Shown here: in pieces, positions 18,434 through 27,758 of the stretch
How the letters are laid out: every line of letters starts with the position of its first letter
Numbering within the stretch: position 1 is the stretch's first letter
Assembly (NCBI GenBank): GCA_943788365.1
Contig: CALSPZ010000001.1
Location: 62,001 to 126,000 of the forward strand
Direction: 5' to 3'
Length of the DNA stretch: 64,000 nt
DNA from: CAJQGY01 sp905478015
GTDB lineage: Bacteria; Pseudomonadota; Gammaproteobacteria; Magnimaribacterales; D2472
Position numbers and translations under genes: made by a program
Notes under the pieces: generated by a model
What the model was told of the DNA's origin: nothing
Database searches by the model: none
The model's input: the letters and a program-made list of their open reading frames with translations, nothing else

Positions 18434-19278
18434 ACTGGTTAACTAGATTAATACCTACTATTGGTACCTCTAAATCAAAGAGCACAGTTCCCGATGGTTT
18501 GTGGAGCTCTTGTCCTGCATGTGAATCTGTTCTTTACGCTCCAGAATTAGAGAAATCTTTATTTGTATGCCCGAAATGCGATCATCATTTAAGAATTGGA
18601 GCTAGAAAAAGGTTAGAAATTTTCTTAGATGGCGGTAAGTACAAGGAAATAGCTGCAGACTTAGTTACTAAAGATCCTTTAAAATTTAAAGATACTAAAA
18701 ATTACACAAATAGAGTGAAAGATGCGATTGCTGCAAGTGGAGAGAATGAAGCGATTGTGATTGCTTCAGGTAAGCTAGAATCTTTACCAATTATCGTTGC
18801 TGCATTTGAATTTAGGTTTATGGGCGGCTCAATGGGCGGGGTTGTTGGAGAAAAATTTGTTAAGGGTGTAGAAGAGGCAATAAAAACAAAAAGACCCTTT
18901 GTGTGCTTTTCAACTTCTGGAGGCGCAAGAATGCAAGAGTCTATGATCTCTTTGATGCAGATGGCTAAGACTTCAGCTGCATTGCAAAAACTTAAAGCTC
19001 AAAATCTTCCTTATATTTCAGTAATGATTGATCCAATTTACGGAGGAGTATCAGCGAGTTTGGCTATGCTGGGTGATATAAATATCGCAGAGCCAGATGC
19101 TCTTGTAGGCTTTGCTGGAAGAAGGGTTATAGAGCAAACAGTTCGTGTTGATCTCCCTGAAGACTTTCAAAAATCAGAATTTCTTCTTGATAAAGGTGCG
19201 ATTGATATGATTGTTCATCGAAAAAACCTTAGATCAAAAGTTCACGCTCTTTTATCAAAGCTTTATAAACAAAAATGA
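18430..19278 (+). CDS. accD: acetyl-CoA carboxylase carboxyltransferase beta subunit
   Basis: Half of the carboxyltransferase that makes malonyl-CoA for fatty acid synthesis. 282 residues. Zinc ribbon Cys28, Cys31, Cys47, Cys50; crotonase-like core with FMGGSMGGVVGEK and FSTSGGARMQESMISLMQMA. In most gammaproteobacteria folC follows, but here the next gene is the SPOR protein, with a 4-base overlap. Confidence 0.97.
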   Translation: MNWLTRLIPTIGTSKSKSTVPDGLWSSCPACESVLYAPELEKSLFVCPKCDHHLRIGARKRLEIFLDGGKYKEIAADLVTKDPLKFKDTKNYTNRVKDAIAASGENEAIVIASGKLESLPIIVAAFEFRFMGGSMGGVVGEKFVKGVEEAIKTKRPFVCFSTSGGARMQESMISLMQMAKTSAALQKLKAQNLPYISVMIDPIYGGVSASLAMLGDINIAEPDALVGFAGRRVIEQTVRVDLPEDFQKSEFLLDKGAIDMIVHRKNLRSKVHALLSKLYKQK

Positions 19279-19757
19279 ATCTAGAAAAATCTATCGGATT
19301 TATTTTTTTAGCCAGCATAATTTTTTCAATAGGTTTCTTTACAGAGCCTCAAGATCAATATAAAAATAATATAAAAAAATCTCTACCCAAAATAAATGTG
19401 GCAAAAACTATTGATATTGAAGAAGTTAAGCAAGTTGAAGCCTCTAATGAACTAATAATAGAAGAGAGCAATTATATTAGTAATGAACCCGAGAACATAT
19501 TTTTTAAAAAATCAGATTTTGATTTATTTGTATATAGAGCACACGTACTTTCATCAGAAGAAAATGCTATAAAGCTTTCAAGTAAAATAAAAGAAGGCGG
19601 CTTCCCATCTTTTGTAGAATCCTTCGGAGCAAATAAAAATTTATATGCAATATATGTAGGACCTTTCTTATCTGAAGGTGAAATTAGTAGTAATATAGAG
19701 AGAATTGAAGAAGTTTCTCAAAGCAGCCAGGGAGAGGTTACAAGATGGAAGCTCTAG
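19275..19757 (+). CDS. SPOR-domain inner-membrane protein (DedD-like)
   Basis: 160 residues: one membrane helix at about residues 7-22, an acidic/lysine linker, and a C-terminal SPOR domain from about residue 85 (FVYRAHVLSSEENAIKLSSK, then LYAIYVGPFLS). SPOR domains bind denuded glycan strands at the septum, so a cell-division role is likely. The position between accD (with folC missing) and cvpA is that of dedD. Overlaps cvpA by 13 bases. Confidence 0.85.
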   Translation: MNLEKSIGFIFLASIIFSIGFFTEPQDQYKNNIKKSLPKINVAKTIDIEEVKQVEASNELIIEESNYISNEPENIFFKKSDFDLFVYRAHVLSSEENAIKLSSKIKEGGFPSFVESFGANKNLYAIYVGPFLSEGEISSNIERIEEVSQSSQGEVTRWKL

Positions 19758-20323
19758 GTTTAAATATCACTGACTGGGCAATACTTGTTGTTCTTGTTGC
19801 CTCTGGCCTAATGTCTTTAGCAAGAGGTTTCACTAGAGAGTTTCTATCATTATTTCTTTGGGTTTTTTCTTTCATAGCAGCCTTATCTCTTGAGCATCTT
19901 GCAACACCTCAGGTTGCAGCAATCATTGGGAATGAAGATATTTCAAAAATTATTTCTTATATATTAATTTTTATTGTTTGCCTTGTAGCTGGTGGTTTTT
20001 TTATTAAATTTATTAGCAAGCTTGTTAAATGGTCAGGCGCATCAGGCTTTGACAGATTTCTAGGTGTTCTATTTGGATTCTCAAGAGGCCTAATTCTTGT
20101 CTTTATTGTATTCCTTTTACTTCCAAATAGCGTAAAGCAAAATGACCTCTTTGTTAATTCAAAAATATCTCCATTTATTGAAGAATATGCTCCTCGTGTA
20201 GAAGCTTATTTTAGAGATCTTGTTGCTGATAAGGACTTGGTTGAAGAGGCTACAAATATTATTGAACCCATTATTGAAGAAGTGCAAAACATCTCTCCAG
20301 AGCCAGAAGAGGACAAAGTATAA
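19745..20323 (+). CDS. cvpA: CvpA family membrane protein
   Basis: 192 residues with four hydrophobic helices in the first about 130 residues and an acidic soluble tail. NITDWAILVVLVASGLMSLARG and SGFDRFLGVLFGFSRG are characteristic. Needed for colicin V production in E. coli and more generally linked to envelope homeostasis; its molecular role is unclear. Its stop TAATG overlaps the purF start by one base, the classic cvpA-purF pair. Confidence 0.93.
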   Translation: MEALGLNITDWAILVVLVASGLMSLARGFTREFLSLFLWVFSFIAALSLEHLATPQVAAIIGNEDISKIISYILIFIVCLVAGGFFIKFISKLVKWSGASGFDRFLGVLFGFSRGLILVFIVFLLLPNSVKQNDLFVNSKISPFIEEYAPRVEAYFRDLVADKDLVEEATNIIEPIIEEVQNISPEPEEDKV

Positions 20324-21810
20324 TGTGCGGCATAGTTGGCATAGTTGCTGAAAAAAATGTTGCTAGCGAGATTTATGATTCTTTGTTGATGCTTCAACAT
20401 CGAGGCCAGGATGCAGCTGGCATGGTTGTGTGCGATCCTAATGACAACCTTAATAGTAGAAAATCAATGGGGTATGTGAGAGATGTCTTCAGACAAAACC
20501 ATATGGATAAGCTTGAAGGAAATTATGGTATTGGTCATGTAAGGTATCCAACTGCTGGAGGGGCAGGGAAAGAGTTTGCCCAACCAATGTATGTAAACTC
20601 ACCTTATGGAATCAGCCTTGCTCATAATGGGAATCTAACAAACTCAAAAGAATTAGCTGTTCAGCTATTTCATGCAGAGATGAGACATTTAAATACAGAT
20701 TCTGATTCTGAAGTTTTATTAAATATATTTGCTCATGAGCTAGGTAAGCAAAGAGAGATTTATCCAAAACCTGAACATATGTTCAAGGCTGTATCCAAAA
20801 CACACAGAAGATGTGATGGTGCTTATGCTGTTATTGCTGTTATAACTGGTCACGGAGTTTTGGCATTTAGAGATAACAACGGTATCAGACCGTTATCTTT
20901 AGGAATTAGAAAAGGTAAGAATAGAGATGAGTATATTGTTGCTTCAGAAGATGCATTGTTTAGCTCTCAAGGTTTTAGTAAATTAAGAGATATTGATCCT
21001 GGAGAAGCAGTATTTATTGATAAGAATGGTGTGCTTAGCTCACAACAATGTGCAGACAACCCTCAGTTAAGACCATGTATTTTCGAGCAAGTATATTTTG
21101 CTAGGCCTGATTCTAAGATAGATCAAATCTCAGTCCATAAATCTAGAATGAGGATGGGCTCTAAGCTTGCGGCTAATATTCTCCAGCAAAGACCAGATCA
21201 TGATATAGATGTTGTTATACCGATACCTGATAGCTCTACTACAGCTGCACTTCAACTTGCTGCAGACTTGGGAATTCAATACAGAGAAGGGTTTGTAAAA
21301 AATAGATATATTGGCAGGACATTCATAATGCCTTATCAAGAAGAGAGAAAGAAATCTGTAAGAAGAAAACTTAATATTCTTGAATTAGAGTTTAAGGGTA
21401 AGAATGTACTACTAGTAGATGACTCTATAGTAAGAGGAACAACAAGTTCTAAAATTATTGAAATGGCAAAAGAAGCAGGTGCTAAGAATGTTTATTTTGC
21501 ATCAGCAGCTCCAGAGATTAAATATCAAAATTTATATGGGATTGATATGCCTGCTACAAAAGAACTTGTTGCGGCAAATAAATCTCATGATGAGATAGCT
21601 AATGCCATAGGAGCAGACTGGCTAATATATCAGTCACTTGATGATTTAATTGAGTCAGTTAAAGAAGGCAACCCAAGTATAGAAGAATTTGAAACTTCAA
21701 TATTTACAGGACACTATATAACTCCTTTGGGAGAAACATATCTCTCTGATCTTGAAACCTCAAGACAGGATCAAGTTAAGCAAATAAGAGAAGTTAATAT
21801 AGCTAACTAG
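20323..21810 (+). CDS. purF: amidophosphoribosyltransferase
   Basis: First committed step of purine synthesis. 495 residues. Cys2 (MCGIVG) is the glutaminase nucleophile after Met removal, with no propeptide. The glutaminase domain is N-terminal; the PRPP-binding loop VLLVDDSIVRGTTSSKI lies near residue 363. The 3' end overlaps the convergent acnB stop by 8 bases and no terminator is visible. Confidence 0.98.
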   Translation: MCGIVGIVAEKNVASEIYDSLLMLQHRGQDAAGMVVCDPNDNLNSRKSMGYVRDVFRQNHMDKLEGNYGIGHVRYPTAGGAGKEFAQPMYVNSPYGISLAHNGNLTNSKELAVQLFHAEMRHLNTDSDSEVLLNIFAHELGKQREIYPKPEHMFKAVSKTHRRCDGAYAVIAVITGHGVLAFRDNNGIRPLSLGIRKGKNRDEYIVASEDALFSSQGFSKLRDIDPGEAVFIDKNGVLSSQQCADNPQLRPCIFEQVYFARPDSKIDQISVHKSRMRMGSKLAANILQQRPDHDIDVVIPIPDSSTTAALQLAADLGIQYREGFVKNRYIGRTFIMPYQEERKKSVRRKLNILELEFKGKNVLLVDDSIVRGTTSSKIIEMAKEAGAKNVYFASAAPEIKYQNLYGIDMPATKELVAANKSHDEIANAIGADWLIYQSLDDLIESVKEGNPSIEEFETSIFTGHYITPLGETYLSDLETSRQDQVKQIREVNIAN

Positions 21811-24385
21811 GGTTAACTATATTAATAGTTGGAATCTCAGCTGAATTTGCACTTTCTACATAAGTCTCAATCTCATTAAAGTTCAAATACCTATATATCT
21901 CATCTGATAATGGATTAATATCTTCCATATACTTCTGATATTCCTCTGGTGTTGGAAGTCTTCCAATAATTGAAGATATTGCAGCAAGCTCTGCCGATGC
22001 TAAGAATACATTTGCTCCATCACCGAGTCTATTTGGGAAGTTTCTTGTTGATGTAGAAACCACAGTTGAATTAGCAAGCACTCTTGCTTGGTTGCCCATG
22101 CACAAGGAACATCCAGGAAGCTCAGTTCTTGCACCTGATGTACCAAAGACATTATAGATACCTTCTTCCATAAGCTGCTTTTCATCCATTTTAGTAGGAG
22201 GAACTACCCATAATCTTGCTTTAGTTTGATTGTATTTATTAAGTAATGTTCCAGCAGCTCTGAAGTGACCAATATTAGTCATACAAGAGCCTATAAATAC
22301 TTCTTGGATATCTGTATTAGCAACTTCTGATAATGGTTTTATATCATCAGGATCATTAGGGCATGCAAGAAGAGGTTCAGTAATTTCATTAAGATCTATC
22401 TCAATAATCTCAGCATATTCTGCATTTTCATCTGGCTCTAGAAGCTCAGGGTTCTCGATCCATTCTTCCATTGCCTGCGCTCTTCTTTCCAATGTTTTTG
22501 CATCACCATATCCGCTGGCAATCATCCATCTAAGCATTACTATATTTGATTTTAGATATTCAATAATTGGTTCCTTATTGAGCCTTACTGTACAGCCTGA
22601 AGCAGATCTCTCCGCAGAAGCATCTGATAATTCAAAAGCCTGCTCTACTTTCATATCAGGCAGCCCTTCAATTTCAAGACATCTACCCGAGAAGATATTT
22701 TTTTTACCTTCTTTAGCTACTGTAAGTAATCCTTTCTGGATCGCAGCGTATGGTATTGCATTCACAAGGTCGCGAAGGGTGATACCAGGCTGCATTTTAC
22801 CTTTAAATCTAACTAATACAGATTCAGGCATATCAAGAGGCATAACGCCTAGAGTTGCTGCAAAAGCAACAAGCCCTGAACCTGCAGGGAAACTAATGCC
22901 AATAGGGAATCTTGTATGACTATCTCCACCTGTCCCAACCCCATCAGGTAAGAGCATTCTATTTAACCAGGAATGAATAATTCCATCACCTGGTCTTAAT
23001 GAGACTCCACCTCTATTCATAATGAAATCTGGTAAATTATGTTGAGTTTCAATATCAACTGGTTTTGGATATGCGGCCGTATGACAAAAAGACTGCATTA
23101 CTAAATCTGCTGAGAACCCAAGACATGCCAATTCTTTAAGCTCATCCCTGGTCATTGGGCCAGTGGTATCTTGAGATCCAACTGTACTCATTCTAGGCTC
23201 ACAATATGTCCCAGGTCTTATGCCTGCAACACCACATGCCTTACCAACCATTTTTTGAGCTAATGTATACCCCTTATCAGAATCATCTTCGCTATCAGGC
23301 CTTCTAAAGATAGTTGTTGGCTCTAGGTCTAAAGCTTCCCTAGTTTTATCAGTTAACTGTCTTCCAATAATTAAAGGGATTCTTCCATTTGCTCTAACTT
23401 CATCAAGCAGGACATCAGTCTTTAACTCAAAGGTTGAGATAACCTCATTAGTATTTGCATCTAGAACTTTGCCATTGTGAGGTTCTAAAATAATTTCCTG
23501 ACCCATTTCCATATTAGAGACATCTAATTCGATAGGAAATGCACCTGAATCTTCAAGAGTATTAAAGAAGATTGGAGCAATCTTGCTACCAAAGCAAAAG
23601 CCACCTTCTTTTTTATTTGGAATACATGGAATGTCATCACCCATGTGCCATAACACTGAATTAGTAGCCGATTTTCTTGATGAACCAGTCCCAACAACAT
23701 CACCAACAAATACTAAAGGGTTTCCTTTCTTCTTAAGTTCTTCAATAGTTTCCAAAGGCCTATCTAAACCTTCTCTTGGCATTTTAAACATTGCTAATGC
23801 ATGCAGTGGAATATCCGGTCTAGACCATGCATCTGTTGCAGGAGACAAATCATCAGTATTAATTTCACCTGGAACTTTATAAACAGTTAACTTAACTTGC
23901 TCTGGAATATCCTGTTTGCTTGTAAACCATTCTCCTTCTGCCCATGCATTGATTACTTTTTTAGCATGTTGATTAGTTTGTGATAAGTCAAAAATTTCAT
24001 TGAACGCATCAAATATTAATAATGTTCTACTCAATGCATCTGCCGCTGCATCACCCAGCTCATCCATTTTTAAACACTCGATAAGTGGTTGAATATTATA
24101 ACCACCAAGCATTGTTCCTAATACTTTTACTGCCTCAAGTTTAGTTATATAAGGGCTCGAAGACTCACCAGTTGTAATATCTGCTAGAAATGCTGCTTTA
24201 ACATAAGCTGATTGGTCAACTCCAGCAGGCACTCTTTCTTTTAATAGGTGTATTAGCAGGTCTGATTCATCATGATTAGACTTTAGTAAATCTACAAGTT
24301 GAGATGTTTGATCTGGGTCAAGTGGAAGAGGTGGGATATTTTGTTCGGCTCTTTCTTGTTCGTGTTTTTTGTATTCGTTTAACAT
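21803..24385 (-). CDS. acnB: aconitate hydratase B
   Basis: TCA-cycle aconitase; in many bacteria it also hydrates 2-methylaconitate to 2-methylisocitrate, which would link it to the prp operon. 860 residues, close to E. coli AcnB (865). HEAT-like N-terminal domain, then a swivel domain (GSSRKSATNSVLWHMGDDI), then the Fe-S core with the Cys of IGSCMTNIGHFRAAG and the pair in LPGCSLCMGNQ. A ggag ribosome site lies 8 bases before the ATG. Confidence 0.98.
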   Translation of the reverse strand: MLNEYKKHEQERAEQNIPPLPLDPDQTSQLVDLLKSNHDESDLLIHLLKERVPAGVDQSAYVKAAFLADITTGESSSPYITKLEAVKVLGTMLGGYNIQPLIECLKMDELGDAAADALSRTLLIFDAFNEIFDLSQTNQHAKKVINAWAEGEWFTSKQDIPEQVKLTVYKVPGEINTDDLSPATDAWSRPDIPLHALAMFKMPREGLDRPLETIEELKKKGNPLVFVGDVVGTGSSRKSATNSVLWHMGDDIPCIPNKKEGGFCFGSKIAPIFFNTLEDSGAFPIELDVSNMEMGQEIILEPHNGKVLDANTNEVISTFELKTDVLLDEVRANGRIPLIIGRQLTDKTREALDLEPTTIFRRPDSEDDSDKGYTLAQKMVGKACGVAGIRPGTYCEPRMSTVGSQDTTGPMTRDELKELACLGFSADLVMQSFCHTAAYPKPVDIETQHNLPDFIMNRGGVSLRPGDGIIHSWLNRMLLPDGVGTGGDSHTRFPIGISFPAGSGLVAFAATLGVMPLDMPESVLVRFKGKMQPGITLRDLVNAIPYAAIQKGLLTVAKEGKKNIFSGRCLEIEGLPDMKVEQAFELSDASAERSASGCTVRLNKEPIIEYLKSNIVMLRWMIASGYGDAKTLERRAQAMEEWIENPELLEPDENAEYAEIIEIDLNEITEPLLACPNDPDDIKPLSEVANTDIQEVFIGSCMTNIGHFRAAGTLLNKYNQTKARLWVVPPTKMDEKQLMEEGIYNVFGTSGARTELPGCSLCMGNQARVLANSTVVSTSTRNFPNRLGDGANVFLASAELAAISSIIGRLPTPEEYQKYMEDINPLSDEIYRYLNFNEIETYVESANSAEIPTINIVNPS

Positions 24386-24485
24386 AAGATTGTCTCCGGT
24401 GGCTATTTTACTCTTCTATGTAGTAGCTAGCCACAAAATATCAAAATAAATTCTTTTAAAAATAGGTTAAAATCTTTTAAATATA

Positions 24486-24923
24486 ATGTTTAAAACAAGA
24501 TCAACAACTCCTTGCCTTGGAATATGCTCAACCACATATGGTGATGACGTATGCAAGGGCTGTAAGAGGTTTGTTCATGAAGTGATTAGCTGGAATAAAT
24601 ATTCCTCTCATGAAAAAGAGCTTGTTAATTCCCGCCTTGAAGAGTTTAAAGTCCTTATTTTGAAAGAAAGGTTTGCAATCAAAGACCCTGAAATCTTTAA
24701 ACTTAAATTGAATGAAAATGCTATTAATTTTAATAATGCACTGGATCCATTAACTTGGATATTTGATTTATTAAGAGCAGCGGGTTCCCAGAACTTAGAC
24801 CTAAGTCAATTTGGTATAAAAGTCCTTATTAATTATGATCCAAAAAAGATCAAGGATGAAATTAATGATGAGCTTCTTGAGCTTTCAGAAGCCCATCATC
24901 AAAGATACTTTAAAAAACTATAA
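24486..24923 (+). CDS. DUF1289-type cysteine-cluster protein with C-terminal extension
   Basis: 145 residues. The first 40 carry a DUF1289-like motif: CLGICSTTYGDDVCKGCKR, four Cys that probably bind metal, followed by a Trp. DUF1289 proteins are usually 60-80 residues; the extra about 90 residues are helical and unfamiliar. Function unknown. Its stop is 6 bases from the convergent bacterioferritin-like gene. Confidence 0.75.
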   Translation: MFKTRSTTPCLGICSTTYGDDVCKGCKRFVHEVISWNKYSSHEKELVNSRLEEFKVLILKERFAIKDPEIFKLKLNENAINFNNALDPLTWIFDLLRAAGSQNLDLSQFGIKVLINYDPKKIKDEINDELLELSEAHHQRYFKKL

Positions 24924-24929
24924 AGAGTT

Positions 24930-25370
24930 TTAACCAAAGTCTTTTAACATAGCTTTCAGCTCTAACGAATGTTGCTCTTCTTCGCCAATTAATCCTCTTG
25001 CATATTCTTCTAGATAAATAGATCTGTCGGCAACATTTCCTAAGAGCTTTTTATAAAGATTCAAAGCATGGATTTCATGGTCTAAGCTCTCCTCTAAAAT
25101 ATCTTTAATGGAGTGCCTATGTGTCTCTTTTATTTTTGCAATCTTTTGGCTTGGATGGCCATCTAAACCAACAATTAATTCCCCAGCTTGTTGAGCATGC
25201 ATTAATGATTCAGCTGCTTGTTCTTTTAAAAAAGCAACTATTGGTAATCTATATGGACCACTTACCATCATTGCTGAGTGGGTATATCTAACAACACCTG
25301 CTAGTTCATATTCCATAATTTCGTTTAAAATATTACAAACCAAATCTGAATTTATTTCTTTCATTTCCAT
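24930..25370 (-). CDS. bacterioferritin-like ferritin-fold protein
   Basis: 146-residue four-helix ferritin-fold protein, probably iron storage or ferroxidase. Candidate di-iron residues in register on the helices: Glu22, Glu54 with His58, Glu99 (LDHEIHAL), and Glu131 with His134 (GEEEQHSLEL). No obvious haem-binding Met at the Bfr dimer interface can be confirmed. An AAGGAA ribosome site precedes the ATG. A promoter and a Fur-like double site lie upstream. No bfd-type ferredoxin gene is adjacent. Confidence 0.82.
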   Translation of the reverse strand: MEMKEINSDLVCNILNEIMEYELAGVVRYTHSAMMVSGPYRLPIVAFLKEQAAESLMHAQQAGELIVGLDGHPSQKIAKIKETHRHSIKDILEESLDHEIHALNLYKKLLGNVADRSIYLEEYARGLIGEEEQHSLELKAMLKDFG

Positions 25371-25402
25371 AAAAATTCCTTTTAATTAGTGAATGAAAGG
25401 CC

Positions 25403-25431
25403 AATATAATAGATTTACTTAAATATGTAAA
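25403..25431 (-). promoter_or_regulatory. candidate promoter of the bacterioferritin-like gene
   Basis: On the minus strand: TTTACA (25431-25426), a 17-base spacer, then TATATT (25408-25403). Predicted start near 25396, giving a leader of about 25 bases that includes the AAGGAA ribosome site. Confidence 0.5.
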
Positions 25432-25451
25432 GCACTGATATTAGGTATTTT

Positions 25452-25488
25452 TTTAATGGTAATCATTTAGATAACTATTCTCATTTAC
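25452..25488. promoter_or_regulatory. candidate double Fur-binding site upstream of the bacterioferritin-like gene
   Basis: 25452-25470 matches 13 of 19 positions of the Fur consensus (core AATGGTAATCATT). 25470-25485 matches 12 of the first 16 positions; on the minus strand it reads AATGAGAATAGTTATC. The sites lie about 20-60 bases upstream of the predicted -35, and the second overlaps the stop codon of the preceding gene. A position upstream of the promoter would suit Fur-dependent activation rather than simple occlusion. Confidence 0.5.
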
Positions 25489-25822
25489 CTTTTTTATTGT
25501 TTATAGCTAGAGCCAGTTTAAAACGCCAAAACAATAGAAAAGCTATAAATGCGTAAGCAACTTTTGCGCATTGATACACTATTGGTAAGCTAGCAAATTT
25601 AGCTAACCACATATACCCATCTGTTCTTTTCCAGACATAAATAAAAGCATCCACACCTATCAACTCTTCACCATCTTCAAAAACTACATGTAGTTTTTTT
25701 AAATATTTATCATCCATATGACTACAGCCATTAAAGGATAACTCTGATCTTTTTTTATAGTGCTTTATTTCATAATTACATATGGAGCACTTCTCGTTAA
25801 ACAAAACCTTTCCTTCACTCAT
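25481..25822 (-). CDS. DCC-family (DUF393) thiol-disulfide oxidoreductase-like protein
   Basis: 113 residues. An N-terminal thioredoxin-like CxxC (Cys13 and Cys16 in NEKCSICN) matches the DCC/DUF393 family position, although the usual YDGxC opening is replaced by FNEKC. One hydrophobic segment lies near residues 85-105. Redox role inferred only from family. On the minus strand a TAAAAT hexamer ends 6 bases before the ATG, predicting a leaderless message. Confidence 0.75.
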   Translation of the reverse strand: MSEGKVLFNEKCSICNYEIKHYKKRSELSFNGCSHMDDKYLKKLHVVFEDGEELIGVDAFIYVWKRTDGYMWLAKFASLPIVYQCAKVAYAFIAFLLFWRFKLALAINNKKGK

Positions 25823-25828
25823 ATCTAT

Positions 25829-25834
25829 ATTTTA
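25829..25834 (-). promoter_or_regulatory. -10-like hexamer 6 bases before the DCC-family start
   Basis: TAAAAT on the minus strand, then ATAGAT, then ATG. No ribosome site. Fits the leaderless pattern seen at several other genes in the window. Confidence 0.4.
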
Positions 25835-25890
25835 CCAAATATCCATTCAATATTTTTTAATACTAACAACTTGTGCCAAAATAAATATAC

Positions 25891-26088
25891 ATGACAAAAG
25901 AAAAAGATTTTTTTAAATATTTTAAAGAAGGCTGGAATAAGATTCTTGGGAAAAAACACGACAGATCTAAATTAAGATCAAAAAGTTTATTTAGAGCTAT
26001 CAATGGAATTCAAAACGTAGGCACTCCTCATGACTGGGAAGATTATGAAAAGTATAAAAAGGAAATAGACAAAGATGAATCAAACTAA
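25891..26088 (+). CDS. small hypothetical protein
   Basis: 65 residues, very rich in Lys, Asp and Glu, with no Cys, signal peptide or membrane helix. I do not recognise it. Reality is supported by its ATG close to the divergent DCC gene and by the 14-base overlap of its 3' end with the DUF2237 gene in another frame, as expected for a coupled two-gene operon. No clear ribosome site. Confidence 0.5.
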   Translation: MTKEKDFFKYFKEGWNKILGKKHDRSKLRSKSLFRAINGIQNVGTPHDWEDYEKYKKEIDKDESN

Positions 26089-26443
26089 TATTTTTAATGA
26101 ACCAATAGAAGAGTGCTGTTCTAATCCTATTACAGGTTATTTTAGAGATGGTTTTTGTCATACAGATAAGCATGATAGAGGACTACATATTGTATGTTCG
26201 TTAATGACTGAAGACTTTCTTGGCTTCTCAAAAGCAAGGGGCAATGATTTATCTACACCTAGGCCCGAATTTAATTTTCCTGGTTTAAAAGAGGGTGATT
26301 CATGGTGTGTTTGTGCTGAAAGATGGAAAGAGGCATATGAGCATGGCTTTGCTCCGCGCGTGTATCTTAAGAAAACCAATAAAAAAGTTCTCTCTATTGT
26401 GGATATTGAAGTTTTAAAGCAATTTGCAGTTGATATTAACTAA
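26075..26443 (+). CDS. DUF2237 family protein
   Basis: 122 residues matching the DUF2237 pattern: N-terminal PITGYFRDGFC, then HIVCSLMTEDFLGFSKARGNDLS, then LKEGDSWCVCAERW and GFAPRVYL. Family members are small, cytosolic, widespread in marine and photosynthetic bacteria, and of unknown function. Four Cys (two near the start, the pair in WCVC) may be structural or metal-binding. Overlaps the preceding small gene by 14 bases and converges on umuC. Confidence 0.85.
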   Translation: MNQTNIFNEPIEECCSNPITGYFRDGFCHTDKHDRGLHIVCSLMTEDFLGFSKARGNDLSTPRPEFNFPGLKEGDSWCVCAERWKEAYEHGFAPRVYLKKTNKKVLSIVDIEVLKQFAVDIN

Positions 26444-26495
26444 TTTATAAAGTTAAAAAAGTAGCTCCATAATTTTATCTATCATTTTTTCCTTA

Positions 26496-27758
26496 TTATT
26501 TTGCTATTGGCAATTCATACCAGTTGGTTGTGTATTTAGGTGAGGTCATATTTTGTTTCATAGGAGACCACTGGCTTGTGTTTTGTGATGCGTAATAAAT
26601 CTGTGTTTCATGAGCATTCAATTTATCAATATATTTCATAAATTTTGAATCTTCTTTTGGCTCATTTAAATCTCTAAATAGTGAATATTGTTTTGCTGAT
26701 TCATTAGAAAATCTACTTAGCAATATCCCCGCTTTTGCATAGTCATAACCAGATCTGTAGATAGGCAACAATGCTTTTTTCGCAGCTATCAAAATATCCC
26801 TTGTATCATTTGTTGGAGTTGTAAGCTCGACCGCTTTATAGCCTCTATGCTGAGGCTTATGATCACTAAAAGGACTTGTTCTTACGAAGACTGAAACCTG
26901 AGAGCATTTTTGTTTTTCATGCCTTAATTTTTCGGTAGCCCTAACGGCAAAGTTACTCACTATAGGCCTAAGAGTTTTTAAATCAGTTACCCTAGTACCG
27001 AAACTCCTACTAACAACAATTTGTTTTTTTGCTGATATATTATCCTCTATATTCAAACATTTCTGTCCTCTAAGTTCCCTAACCGTCCTCTCTAATACCA
27101 CACTAAATTTACGTTTAGCATTTTGCGGATCAACGCTCGCTAGCTGAAGAGCATTAGTTATCCTTGCTCTGTTTAAATGCTCTGTAAGCCTTCTGCCAAC
27201 ACCCCATACTTCATTTACTGGAGTATTGCGCAGCGCTTCTTTTATTTCTTTTGTTGTAGATATTCTATGAACTTTTGTTGGTATGCTCAGCCTCTTAACT
27301 TCATTTAAAGCTATCTTGGTTAGTGTCTTTGTTGGCGCTATTCCTATTCTTACCGGCACCCCAGTCCATTGTTTAATCAAAGCTCTCATATGGCAACTAA
27401 ATTCATATAAATCATAATTTTTATCTAGTGAGCCCAACCCTAAAAAAGCTTCATCAATACTATAGACTTCGATCTCTGGAACAAAGCCTTCTAGTATATT
27501 CATGACCCGAGCTGACATGTCTCCATAAAAGGTAAAATTGGATGAAAATACTTTTCCACCATGAGATAGAAATGAATCTTTTACTTTAAACCAAGGTACG
27601 CCCATGCCAATTCCCATTTTTTTTGCTTCTGCGCTTCTAGCAATAACGCAACCATCATTGTTTGATAAAACAACTATGGGAACATTCTTTAAATCAGGTC
27701 GAAAAATTCTTTCACACGATGCATAGAAGCTATCGCAATCTACCAAAGCCAATGCCAT
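26496..27758 (-). CDS. umuC: DNA polymerase V catalytic subunit UmuC
   Basis: Y-family translesion polymerase. 420 residues, close to E. coli UmuC (422). Catalytic acids lie in ALVDCDSFYASCER (start) and VYSIDEAFLGL (near residue 100). The helix-hairpin-helix follows near residue 180 (NEVWGVGRRLTEHL), then the little-finger domain and a UmuC-type C-terminal tail. Overlaps the umuD stop by one base. Controlled by the LexA box upstream of umuD. Confidence 0.96.
   Translation of the reverse strand: MALALVDCDSFYASCERIFRPDLKNVPIVVLSNNDGCVIARSAEAKKMGIGMGVPWFKVKDSFLSHGGKVFSSNFTFYGDMSARVMNILEGFVPEIEVYSIDEAFLGLGSLDKNYDLYEFSCHMRALIKQWTGVPVRIGIAPTKTLTKIALNEVKRLSIPTKVHRISTTKEIKEALRNTPVNEVWGVGRRLTEHLNRARITNALQLASVDPQNAKRKFSVVLERTVRELRGQKCLNIEDNISAKKQIVVSRSFGTRVTDLKTLRPIVSNFAVRATEKLRHEKQKCSQVSVFVRTSPFSDHKPQHRGYKAVELTTPTNDTRDILIAAKKALLPIYRSGYDYAKAGILLSRFSNESAKQYSLFRDLNEPKEDSKFMKYIDKLNAHETQIYYASQNTSQWSPMKQNMTSPKYTTNWYELPIAK

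Noticed and set aside
22578..22919. Plus-strand 113-codon frame inside acnB
   Set aside because: Antisense shadow of conserved aconitase sequence.
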